Shown here: piece by piece, positions 1-8,900 of the stretch | How positions within the stretch are numbered: the stretch's first letter is position 1 | Layout: every line of letters starts with the position of its first letter | NCBI GenBank assembly: GCA_039191605.1 | Contig: JBCCXL010000002.1 | Coordinates: 124,001-188,000, forward strand | Length of the DNA stretch: 64,000 bases | Direction: 5' to 3' | DNA from: JBCCXL01 sp039191605 | GTDB lineage: Bacteria > Acidobacteriota > Thermoanaerobaculia > Multivoradales > JAHZIX01 | Notes under the pieces: generated by a model | The model's database searches: none | Seen by the model: the letters and a program-made list of their open reading frames with translations, nothing else | Told to the model about the DNA's origin: nothing | Translations under genes and position numbers: made by a program

Positions 1-22
1 CTCATTAGCGCCGAGCGCCAGT

Positions 23-47
23 AATTAAAGGCCGTCAATTAAAGGCC
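23..47. repeat. Short direct repeat at the ATPase stop codon
   Basis: AATTAAAGGCC occurs at 23-33 and again at 37-47, a 14-nt period. The second copy contains the TAA stop of the ABC ATPase (39-41). Confidence 0.8.
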
Positions 48-1163
48 ATCGCTTTCATGCACTCGCGCAGCCCCAATCATGGGAGGCGCCGCCGTGGTTT
101 CGCGCTGCTCTGCTTCCAGGACGGAGATCACTTCGTCCAGGCTGCCCAGCTCTTGGACCTCGCCCCGGCACACCCAGCGCCAGCGCGGAGCCGGGCCTTC
201 GTCCACCACCTCGATTCGGCGCTCCGCCGTATCAGATTCGGAGCCGGAGCCGGAGCCGGAGCCGGAGTCGGAATCGGTGAGAGTGGCGAAGCCGAGGCGC
301 TCGACGGCGCGGCGGGTCCACGCCGCCGCCTCCCCTTCGCCGACGATCTGCACCTCGCCATGAATCTGCTCGGTGAGCTGAAAGGTGCCGGTGCTGCGAT
401 CGAAGACGACGCCCTCGCTGGCGAAGGTCTCGCTAAATTCTCCAGAGAGCACCAGGCTCTCCGGCGAGCCCTTGACGAGCTTTCCTCCCTTGCTCAGCAG
501 CCAGATCCGATCGGCGCTGCGCAGCGCCAGCTCCAGGTCGTGGCTGGAGACCAAGACCGCCTTGTTTTCGCGGTGGGCCAGATGACGCAGCAGGCGCATC
601 ACCTCGACCCGACGGGGCAGGTCGAGGAAGGCGGTGATCTCGTCGAGCACCAGCACCGCCGGCTCCTGGGCCAGGGCGCGGGCGATCATCACCTTTTGGC
701 GCTCGCCGTCGGAGAGCTCCACCACCGCGCGGTCCGCCAGCTCCTGGGCTCCCGCCGTGGTCAACGCCTGATCGACGATTTGGTGGTCTCGGGCCACCAG
801 TCGACCCCGCCAGCCGGTGTGCGGATAGCGCCCCAGCTCCACCACCGAACGGGCCGACAGCATGCCCACCGCCACCCGATCCGTCAGCACCACCGCCAGG
901 CGGCGCGCCCGCTCCGCCGCGGGGATCTGAGTCAGGGGCTCGCCCATCAGCTGGACTTCGCCCTCCAGCGCCGGCTGCATCGCCGTGAGGGTGCGCATCA
1001 GGGTGGACTTGCCGGCACCGTTGGGTCCCAGCAGGCACACCAGCTCGCCTCGGGCGAGGTTGAGCTCCAGGGGTCCCGAGACCCGCTTCGTCACCTTGCG
1101 GCCCTCGCGGTAGCCGACCACCAGCTGTGAGGTGGTCAGAGTCTTCTCGTCTACCCCACTCAT
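39..1163 (-). CDS. Iron-siderophore ABC transporter ATP-binding protein (FecE/FepC type)
   Basis: This cytoplasmic ATPase would power siderophore import through the adjacent permease. Seen in its 374 residues: Walker A GPNGAGKST at 46-54, signature LSDGERQ at 150-156 (D in place of the usual G), Walker B VLVLDE at 170-175 and the switch His at 208. The ATG at 1163 overlaps the permease stop as ATGA; the open frame continues upstream, but that part is out-of-frame permease sequence. After about residue 262 there is an extra C-terminal stretch of roughly 110 residues, which the FecE family normally lacks. It contains a Ser/Gly run encoded by a hexanucleotide repeat (235-276). The role of this tail is unknown. 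It is the last gene of the operon visible here. Confidence 0.95.
   Translation of the reverse strand: MSGVDEKTLTTSQLVVGYREGRKVTKRVSGPLELNLARGELVCLLGPNGAGKSTLMRTLTAMQPALEGEVQLMGEPLTQIPAAERARRLAVVLTDRVAVGMLSARSVVELGRYPHTGWRGRLVARDHQIVDQALTTAGAQELADRAVVELSDGERQKVMIARALAQEPAVLVLDEITAFLDLPRRVEVMRLLRHLAHRENKAVLVSSHDLELALRSADRIWLLSKGGKLVKGSPESLVLSGEFSETFASEGVVFDRSTGTFQLTEQIHGEVQIVGEGEAAAWTRRAVERLGFATLTDSDSGSGSGSGSESDTAERRIEVVDEGPAPRWRWVCRGEVQELGSLDEVISVLEAEQRETTAAPPMIGAARVHESDGL
235..276. repeat. Hexanucleotide repeat inside the ATPase gene
   Basis: Seven 6-base units on the plus strand: gattcg, four perfect gagccg, then gagtcg and gaatcg. Read on the minus strand they encode a Ser/Gly run at about residues 298-311 of the ATPase tail. 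The reading frame is kept. Confidence 0.9.
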
Positions 1164-2251
1164 ATCTCGAGGCTCCGCAGGTGGCGACGATGAAGCACCA
1201 GCCAGAGAACCACTGGAGCACCGATCATCGAGGTCACCGTATTGAGATGAAGGACGGCGCGGCCCCAGGGCATGTGGATCACCAGATCCGCCACCAGCGC
1301 CAGCATGCCCCCGAGCATCAGGACCGCCGGCATCAAGATGCGGTGATCCGAGGTATTGAACAGACCTCGGCAGAGATGAGGCACCGCCAGGCCAAGAAAG
1401 GAGATCGGGCCGCAGAAAGCGGTCACGGCACCGGTGAGCACGGCGGTCAAACCCAGGCAGAGGAAGCGCGCCCGGTCGACGCTCAGGCCCAGGCTGGCGG
1501 CGTAGCGCTCGCCGAGCAGCAGGGCGTTGAGAGGTTTGACCAAGAGCAGAGCCGCTAGCGAGCCGACCACCACCACCGGAACCAGGATCGTCAGCTGATC
1601 CCAGGTGACGCCGTCGAAGCTGCCGTCCAGCCAGTTGACGATCACCCGCACCTCCGCTTCGTCGACGAAGTGGATCAGCAGGCTGAGCAGGCTCTTGGCG
1701 ATGGCCGCCATCATGATGCCGGCGATCAACAAGGTGATCGTGCTCACCCGGCGGGCGATGGCGCCCACCAGCAGGAGCATCAGGCTCGAACCGATCATCG
1801 CTCCCACCGCCAAGGAGGTATCGCCGATCACCCGGAAGGGTCCGAGGCTCGCGATCCCGATGGCGGAGGTCGAGAAGATGATGAAGGCGACGCCCACCGC
1901 CGCGCCGTCCAGCACGCCGAGCACCCAGGGGCCGGCAAGGGGATTGCGCAACAGGGTCTGGAGCAGCAGCCCACAGGCTCCGAGGGCAGCTCCACCGCAG
2001 ATCGCCGCGAGCGCCCGGGGCATTCGGAACTCCCAAATGATCTGGTGCCAGCTCGCCCTCTCGGGCGTCTCGCCGAAGAGAATCCCCAGCACGTCCATCA
2101 GCGGCACCCGCACCGAGCCGAGGGTCAGCTCCATCAAGAAGACAACCACCAAGCCGGTCAGGAGCAAGAAAAACATTGCCGCGGTCAAGCCCGTCCGCGG
2201 GCGCAAAGAGGCCTCAGACGCCGCGGCGGTCGAGGATGGATTCTCGGTCAT
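1160..2251 (-). CDS. Iron-siderophore ABC transporter permease (FecCD/BtuC family)
   Basis: This inner-membrane subunit carries the ferri-siderophore from the binding protein to the cytoplasm. The 363 residues contain many hydrophobic segments, starting at about 22-45 and continuing to the C-terminus. Near residues 75-115 is the family hallmark: an R-x-P-R followed by a Gly/Ala-rich stretch, then Q, RNPLA and P-x-x-LG. The length is normal for a single FecCD permease. Only one permease gene is present, so it probably works as a homodimer. The start ATG at 2251 overlaps the binding-protein stop (ATGA), and its own stop overlaps the ATPase start. Confidence 0.96.
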   Translation of the reverse strand: MTENPSSTAAASEASLRPRTGLTAAMFFLLLTGLVVVFLMELTLGSVRVPLMDVLGILFGETPERASWHQIIWEFRMPRALAAICGGAALGACGLLLQTLLRNPLAGPWVLGVLDGAAVGVAFIIFSTSAIGIASLGPFRVIGDTSLAVGAMIGSSLMLLLVGAIARRVSTITLLIAGIMMAAIAKSLLSLLIHFVDEAEVRVIVNWLDGSFDGVTWDQLTILVPVVVVGSLAALLLVKPLNALLLGERYAASLGLSVDRARFLCLGLTAVLTGAVTAFCGPISFLGLAVPHLCRGLFNTSDHRILMPAVLMLGGMLALVADLVIHMPWGRAVLHLNTVTSMIGAPVVLWLVLHRRHLRSLEI

Positions 2252-3615
2252 GACTCACCTTTCTTCCGAAGCCGCGGGGAGAGGCTGGACACCTCTCGCG
2301 CTTCTCCGGGCTCGAGCCGGCGGAAGAAGACAGGCTCGTGATCGGGCAAAACGTCGGGATGGAAGATCGAGATCATGTCCGCCAGCACCACGTCGGGGGC
2401 GGTGAGGAGCTGATCGTAAAAGGGAGCGCGGTCAGCTTCCGGTGCCCCCAAATCAAAGCCGTAGAGCTCCCCGTTGCGAACCACCGGCAGACTGGCGAGA
2501 CGCTGTTCCTGAGACAACACGTCGTCCATGTTGCGCAGGGTGGACGGCACCCACACCCAGTGATCGGCCTCGGCGGCGCGCTCGAAGGCGAGGGTCAGGG
2601 GCACCTCGAACCAGTTGAGCGGAGTGTCCTCCTCCCAGAAGTAGGCGCCTCCCGCATCGACGATATGGCGAGCCGAAGCGTTGGCGCTGCCGAAGACGTT
2701 CCAGGCGTCCTTGTCGAACCAATCGGTCATCACCACCGGCCGGTTCTCCACCGTGCCCACCTGCTGAGCGAGCTGCTGGTAGCGCTCTTCGATGCCCTGG
2801 AAGAGCACTTCGGCGTCTCTCTCGCGATTGAAGAAGAGGGCGAGCCACTGAATCCACTCGCTGGTGGCCAGCGGCGTCGCCTCGAGGTGCTTGCCGTCAA
2901 GCACCACCGGCGCCCCGACGGCCTCTAAGAGGTGCTTGAACTCATAGTCGTCGTAGGACGAGAAGGTATCCACCACCAGGCCGGCCTCGAGATCGAGGAT
3001 CTTCTCGACGTCGGTATGGTGAAAGCGGCCGGTCTCGGTCACCTCGCCGCGCTCCACCCGCTCCTGGATCGAAGCCGTGGTGAGTCGGCGGGTGGTGCCG
3101 AGACCGGCGAGCTGATCGACCAGGCCCAGGGCGTCGATCACCCCGGGCCAGCTCGCTGCGGTAGCGATGAAGTGTCGCACCGGAACGGAGACCACCACCG
3201 CTCCGGCGGCGTCTACGGGCTCTGGAGTACCGCACTGCACCAGAAAGTAGCGCTGGATGTGCTCCGGATCACTACTGGGACGGAAGGTCACCTGCTTGTA
3301 ATGACCGTGGTACTCCACCTCCAGCTGCTCCGTGTGGCGAAAATTCGCCTTCTCGGGGAAGTAGTCGACGGTGGGGTCGAAGTCATCCACACATCCCTGG
3401 GTCAGATTGGAAGCGCCGTCGAATAGACTCTCCGGCCAGCTGAGGGACGCCGCGACCGGTGCTTCCGGCACGCAGCCCCCCAAAGCCAAGCCCAGCACAG
3501 CCAGAGCTAGCAGAGCTAGGACCGGTAGAGCCCGGACCGGCAGGACCCAAACCGGCAAAACCAGCCTCCCTGCCGACCCCATCGACGACATCAAGCCCGT
3601 AGACGCTCGCATCAT
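2248..3615 (-). CDS. Siderophore-binding periplasmic lipoprotein of ABC transporter
   Basis: This periplasmic solute-binding protein would deliver ferri-siderophore to the FecCD permease. The 455-residue product has a long, leucine-rich signal segment with a repeated Leu-Pro-Val motif, ending in the lipobox L45-G-G-C48; Cys48 would be lipidated. The mature part resembles the iron-chelate (TroA/FepB-like) class, with two lobes and a VxVPxxxxIA-type strand followed by an A-x-x-x-P-x-x-x-x-LG segment. It lies 4 nt after the receptor stop and overlaps the permease start. Two ATGs (3615 and 3612) are possible; both give the same signal peptide. Family assignment is confident; the ligand is inferred from context. 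Confidence 0.92.
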   Translation of the reverse strand: MMRASTGLMSSMGSAGRLVLPVWVLPVRALPVLALLALAVLGLALGGCVPEAPVAASLSWPESLFDGASNLTQGCVDDFDPTVDYFPEKANFRHTEQLEVEYHGHYKQVTFRPSSDPEHIQRYFLVQCGTPEPVDAAGAVVVSVPVRHFIATAASWPGVIDALGLVDQLAGLGTTRRLTTASIQERVERGEVTETGRFHHTDVEKILDLEAGLVVDTFSSYDDYEFKHLLEAVGAPVVLDGKHLEATPLATSEWIQWLALFFNRERDAEVLFQGIEERYQQLAQQVGTVENRPVVMTDWFDKDAWNVFGSANASARHIVDAGGAYFWEEDTPLNWFEVPLTLAFERAAEADHWVWVPSTLRNMDDVLSQEQRLASLPVVRNGELYGFDLGAPEADRAPFYDQLLTAPDVVLADMISIFHPDVLPDHEPVFFRRLEPGEAREVSSLSPRLRKKGES

Positions 3616-3619
3616 GTCC

Positions 3620-5977
3620 TCAGAAGCGGGTCCGCAGAGTCAGCTGAGTGCTGCGCGGCTGCCCGTAGTAGTTGGCGAATTCACCCTGCCCCGCCTCGAC
3701 ATAACGCTCATCGGTGAGGTTCTTGCCGTTGAGGGCGATGGAGAACGAGCGGCCCGAGGTCTGAACCCGGAACTCCACCGAGGCATCCACCAGCAGGTAG
3801 CTGTCGAGGAGGAAGGGATCCAGGGCGAGCTCACCAGGGCGATCGCCGGCGTAGAAGATGCCGCCGCCGATGGTCATGCCGTCCCAGCCGAGCTCCGGAA
3901 GATCGTAGGTCAGCCACAGGCTGGCGGTCTCCTCCGGGACGTTGACGAAGTTCGAGCCCACCGGGCGCAGCATGTCCTCGGTAATCTCCGACTCCCAGAG
4001 ATAGCTCGCCGAAGCCACCATCCGCAGACGGTCCGACAGTCGGCCAGCGATATCGATCTCGACGCCCTGACTGCGCTGCTCGCCGACGGGCACGAAGAAG
4101 CGCGGGTCGGAGCGATCGACGGTCACCACGTTACTGCGGGTGAGCTGGAAGAGAGCCGTGTTGACCGACAGGCGCCCTTCCCGCGGCAGCCACTTGGCGC
4201 CGATCTCGTATTGGGTGCCCCGCTGCGGCTCGAGGTAGTTACCGAGGAAGTCGGTGCGGCCGTTGGGCTCGAAGGAGCGGGCGTAGCCGGCGAAGAGGGA
4301 GACGTCCGGCCGCGCCATGTAGACCAGGCCGACCCGGGGGCTCCAGGCTTCATCCTCGTCCGCCGGATCGAAGGTCCCGCCGCGCTCGAAGCGGAAGGCG
4401 GTCTCCAGGCGATCCCAGCGCACGCCCAGCAGGGCCCTGAAGCGGTCACCGAAATCGATCTGGTCCTGGGCGTAGAAGCCCACCAGGCTCAGCTCCTGCT
4501 CGAAGAAGAATCCAGGACCGAGATCCGGCGGGTTGGCCGGGAAGGTCGGATTGAAGATGTCGGTGACGTAGGACGGACGACCGAGACCGTCCCCGCCGAA
4601 GTTGTCCTCGAAGACCTCGGTGCCCACCAGCAGGGTGTGGCGCGTCGAGCCCCCGTCGATGTCCGTCACCGCCTCGACCCGCAGCGTATCGGTGCCCACC
4701 ACGTCGAAGTCGTTGAGGTAGACCTCGTTGGTCGCCGTGCGGCCGTCCTCGGCCACCGAGGCGACGTAATCGCTCAGGGTGCGCTCGTTATAGTCCACCG
4801 TCTGAAACTCGCCCCGCAGCTCTACGTTGCCGCCGATGAGGCGGTTGAAGTACAGGCTCAGGGTGGTGTTGTCCCGATCGAATTCGGCCCACGGGGCGGA
4901 GAGATTGGTCTCCACCGGCAGCTCGATGAGAGAGCCGTCGATGAAGAGGGCGCCGGTACCGAAGGCCGGCAGGGACTGCTCGTAATACTCGCCTTCGAGC
5001 ACCAGGACGGTGGACTCGTTGGCGTCCCAGGAGACTACCGGCGCGATCAGCGTGCGGGTGCCTTCGACATTGTCCCGCCAGCTGCCGAAGTCCTGGTGCT
5101 GGAGGTTGAGGCGGTAGCGCAGATCCTCGTTGGAGCCCAGGGGACCGGTGAGATCCAGCATCGCACCGTAGTGCTCGAAGCTACCGACCTCGAAGGCGGC
5201 GCTGCGGGCCACCTGAGGCAGGGGGCGCTTGGTGACCAGATTGACCACGCCGCCGGGAGAACCGGAGCCGTAGAGCACCGCCGCCGGCCCCTTCAGCACC
5301 TCCACCCGGTCGACGTTGGCGAGGGAGGACAGACCGATATTGGCCGCTCGTCGGTAGCCGTTGCGCAGCACCGGGGAAACGCCGAAGCCCCGCAGGAAAA
5401 TACCGTCCTGGGTACCCTGGAAGCCGGTGTCCGGCACCGCACCGCTGACGTTGCGCAGCAGCTGGTTGACGGTCTGCGCCGCCTGGCTCTCGGCGATCTC
5501 GATGGGCAGCACCTGAATCGACTGCGGCACCTCCAGCAAAGGCGTTTCGGTGCGGGTGGCGGTCTCCGCCTGCAGCGAGCGATAGGGAACGGCGTCCCTC
5601 ACCGTGAGCTGCTCCGCCAGGGAGATGGAGAGCTCGATGGAGGCATCAGAATCGCTGCTGCCGTGAGCCACCGGCTGGCTCACCGTCAAGAAACCCGAAA
5701 GCTCGAACTTCACGGAATGATCGCCGGAGGGCACCCCATCGAAGCGGAAGGCGCCGCGGCGATCGGTGCTCGCCGTCATCTCCCCGCCGGCCGCCAGGCT
5801 GAGGGTGACCCAAGTTCCCGGGAGCACGGCGCCGGTGGCGTCGGTCACCGTTCCGCCGATGGCCGCGGATTCGGCAGCCGCTGCGGGAGCCGTCATCGGA
5901 GCGAGCAGGGCTAGAAAACCAAGAATCGTCAATGGAAAAAGAGACATCTTCTTCAAGGACATCGTCTTCAACGACAT
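3620..5977 (-). CDS. TonB-dependent siderophore receptor
   Basis: This outer-membrane beta-barrel takes up the ferri-siderophore using TonB energy. The ATG at 5977 is chosen because GGAGG lies 8 nt upstream (5986-5990); an in-frame start 15 nt earlier has no such site. The 785 residues begin with a signal peptide ending in an Ala-rich stretch near residue 34. A carboxypeptidase-regulatory-like domain follows at about 38-118 (GTVTDATGAVLPG, later DRRGAFRFDGVPSGDH), then a plug at about 145-260 (VPQSIQVLP, IFLRGF, VEVLKGPAAVLYG, GGVVNLVTKRP). The 22-strand-type barrel ends in a terminal Phe. The plug matches the FhuA/FpvA-like siderophore-receptor family. The N-terminal part has a triple Met-Ser-Leu motif. 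The gene sits 17 nt after the terminal NRPS gene, so it probably recognises the product of this cluster. Confidence 0.95.
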   Translation of the reverse strand: MSLKTMSLKKMSLFPLTILGFLALLAPMTAPAAAAESAAIGGTVTDATGAVLPGTWVTLSLAAGGEMTASTDRRGAFRFDGVPSGDHSVKFELSGFLTVSQPVAHGSSDSDASIELSISLAEQLTVRDAVPYRSLQAETATRTETPLLEVPQSIQVLPIEIAESQAAQTVNQLLRNVSGAVPDTGFQGTQDGIFLRGFGVSPVLRNGYRRAANIGLSSLANVDRVEVLKGPAAVLYGSGSPGGVVNLVTKRPLPQVARSAAFEVGSFEHYGAMLDLTGPLGSNEDLRYRLNLQHQDFGSWRDNVEGTRTLIAPVVSWDANESTVLVLEGEYYEQSLPAFGTGALFIDGSLIELPVETNLSAPWAEFDRDNTTLSLYFNRLIGGNVELRGEFQTVDYNERTLSDYVASVAEDGRTATNEVYLNDFDVVGTDTLRVEAVTDIDGGSTRHTLLVGTEVFEDNFGGDGLGRPSYVTDIFNPTFPANPPDLGPGFFFEQELSLVGFYAQDQIDFGDRFRALLGVRWDRLETAFRFERGGTFDPADEDEAWSPRVGLVYMARPDVSLFAGYARSFEPNGRTDFLGNYLEPQRGTQYEIGAKWLPREGRLSVNTALFQLTRSNVVTVDRSDPRFFVPVGEQRSQGVEIDIAGRLSDRLRMVASASYLWESEITEDMLRPVGSNFVNVPEETASLWLTYDLPELGWDGMTIGGGIFYAGDRPGELALDPFLLDSYLLVDASVEFRVQTSGRSFSIALNGKNLTDERYVEAGQGEFANYYGQPRSTQLTLRTRF

Positions 5978-5985
5978 TCTGAGGA

Positions 5986-5990
5986 CCTCC
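5986..5990 (-). promoter_or_regulatory. Shine-Dalgarno of the receptor gene
   Basis: Reads GGAGG on the minus strand, 8 nt before the ATG at 5977. It lies in the 17-nt gap after the NRPS-I stop and decides between two candidate starts. Confidence 0.8.
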
Positions 5991-5994
5991 AAGG

Positions 5995-8900
5995 TCAGTT
6001 GGTAGCAAAGAGAGGTGGGAGTCGACGGTTCAAAGACCCAGCGACCTCAGCGAGGGCATCGGGTTTCAGCACGCCGAAATGATCGGTTCCCACCTCCAAA
6101 ACTTCGAGAGGGGATACCCACCGTCGCCAGGCCTGAGCCAGATCGCGGCGGGCTGAGGCTCCGGAGCGAGCGACGACCAGAATCGTCGGCAAGTCCAGAG
6201 GCCCCTTCTGCACTTCTTCCACCTCGCCGGCCACCGCCCGCAAGGTGTCGCAAAATGCCTCGAAACGAAGGCGCAAGACCGCTTCGGCCTCCGCCTCTTC
6301 CGAGAGCACGTCGAAACGTCGCGCCAAGGCGACAAATGCGTCCCACGTACCCCCCGTGGGACTCTGAGGCAGCTCTTCCACGACGGGCCCCAATAGGCTC
6401 ACCGCGAAAGCTGCCAGCAGTCTTTTTTCGCTCTCCGCGCCTCTCCTAGCCCCGGGCTTCATCGCCTTCTCGTGGAAAGACGAGAGCATCCCCGGGGCCG
6501 GGGCGTCGAGTAGCAGCAGGCCGGACGCCGCGGCGCCGAGACGGCGGGCGACCTCGAAGGCCAGGAGCCCTCCGGCGGACCAGCCGCCGAGGACTCGGGG
6601 GCCACCGGGCACAGCGGCACGAATCGTCGCGGCGTGAGCGGCGGCCAGATCATGATCGGCCCTCAGGCCAACGTCGGAGGGGGGCGACTCCGCCAGCCAG
6701 GGGTGCACCAAGCCGTGCACCGGCACCGTCTCCGCGAGGTGCTCCGCCAGCGGGAAATAGTCGGCAACGCCGCCGGCGGGAGGGTGGACGACGAAGAGCG
6801 GCGTCCCTTCCCCTTCCGATAGGGGCACCACCGGCGGTGAGGTCATGCTGATCCCCGCCGCGCCCTGCCCATCCGGATGCCCATCTTCCCGGCCATCTTC
6901 CAGGGCGGCTTCTTCCCGCGCTTCCTGGCGGAGCGCTGCCGCCAGGGCCATCGGCGTGCGAGAGCGCAGCACCTCCTCGACGGTCACCGTACGTCCCAGC
7001 ATCGAGCCCACGAGAGCCGCCACCCGCAGGGCGCTCAGCGAGCTGCCGCCGGCGGCGAAGAGATCCGTATCGCGGCCCGCGGGGCGCTGGAGAACCCGCT
7101 CCCACACCTTGACCAGCTGCTCTTCCAGAAGGCCCCGCGGAGGCCTCACGGCGATCTCTGGCAGGGGCAGCGCCTCGCGATCCACCTTGCCGTTGCGGTT
7201 CAGCGGCAACGTCTCCATCCACACATAGGCGGCGGGACAGAGCCCCGCCGGCAGGCGCTCGGCGGCCCATTGGCGCAAATCGTCTTCGGCGGCCTCGCCC
7301 ACTACCCAAGCAGCCTCCCCCACCACCCAAGCAGCCTCCCCCACTACCCAAGCAGTCAGCACCGACTCGCCGGCCACCTTCGGCGCCGCCACCGCCACCT
7401 GGCGCACCTCCGGATGGGCGCTGAGGGCCGACTCCACCTCCCCCGGCTCGATGCGCAGTCCCCGCACCTCCAGCTGGAAGTCGAGGCGGGCAAGGAACTC
7501 GAAGCGGCCGTCGGCCCGCTGACGCACCCGATCCCCGCTGCGATAGAGGCGACCCCCGAAAGCTCCCGTCAAAGAGTCCGGCACAAACACCTCGGCGGTG
7601 CGGCCCGGACGCCCCGAATAGCCGCGGCTCACCCCATCCCCGCCGATCACCAGCTCTCCCTCGAAGCCCGGCGGCAGGGGCTTCAGGTGACGATCGACGA
7701 CGAAGATCCGGCTCGCCGCCGCGGGGCGACCGAGGGATGGCAAGGGGCGAATCTCCGCCCCCGCCTCCACCGCGCCGGCGGTGGCCACCACCGTCGTCTC
7801 GGTGGGGCCGTAGGCGTTGAAGAGCGCCGAACCGGGATCCTTCGGCCGCTGCCGCAGCCGATCGCCGCCGGTCCACAGGCCGCTCTTGGGCATTGCCTCG
7901 TCGCGAGTGAGCAAGACCTCCATCAAAGCCGTCGGCACCCAGCTCCACGCCGGCTCCAGGTCCTTCAGCAGCGGGCCCAGGCGGCTGGGGTCCGTGCGAT
8001 CCTGTCCGCTGGGCACGATCAAGGTGGCGCCGTGGGTCAGGGCTGTCCACACCTCCCAGGCGGCGGCGTCGAAGGCCAGGCCCGCCAGGTGAGTCACCCG
8101 GTCGCCGGGGGCGAGATCGCTGCAGCGACCCTGCCAGGCGGTCAGCGCCGCCAGGCCGCCGTGACGCACCATCACTCCCTTGGGCTGGCCGCTGGAGCCG
8201 GAGGTGTAGATCAGCGCCGCGATCCTCTCGGGATGATCTGGCCCCACAGAGCGGCAAGCTGGTTCGCCCTCCGCTTCTGGGCTTGCCCCTGGGCCCCGCA
8301 CCGGAGCGGCGAGGCGAGGAAGATCCAGGCCGCCGGGAGTCGGGCGATCCCGCTCCACCACCAGCGCCTCGGCCCGGGAATCCTGAAGCAGGAATTCCAG
8401 CCTCACCTCGGGATGCCCCGGGTCCAGAGGAAGGTAACTGGCCCCGGCGAGGATGCTTCCCAGGCAGGCGGCGATCTGCGCCGCGCCCCGCGGCAGCAGC
8501 ACCGCCACCCGGCCCTCGGGGCTCACGCCGGCGGCGCGCAGCTGCGCCGCGATCCGGGACGCCGCCGCCAAGAGCTCTCCGTAGGTCCAGGTCTCCCCCT
8601 CCGCCACCACTGCCGGGCGTTCCGGCTCCGCCGCCCCCCGGGCGAGGATGGCGCGGTGGATCAGCGGCGGGCCATCGGCGGCCGCGCTAGCACCTTCTCT
8701 GGCACCTTCTCTGGCACCTTCGCTGACACTTTCTCTAGCACCTTCTTTGGCGCTCCACTCGTGGAGCACAGCGTGCCGCTCCGCAGCGCTCAGCAGCGGC
8801 AGCTCATCCCATCCCCGCGCTGGCTCCGCCAGGGCTCGGCGGGTCAGCAGACGCAGGGTTCGCAGCAGGCGCACTCCGGTGGAGCCGTCGAAGCGCTCTC

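Noticed and set aside
1164..2036. N-terminal extension of the ABC ATPase frame
   Set aside because: This is out-of-frame permease sequence; the ATGA overlap at 1160-1163 and the start of the ATPase fold fix the real start.
3371..5914. Plus-strand open frame of 847 codons antisense to the receptor gene
   Set aside because: The translation has no recognisable domain and mirrors the receptor codons; the minus-strand gene is unmistakable.
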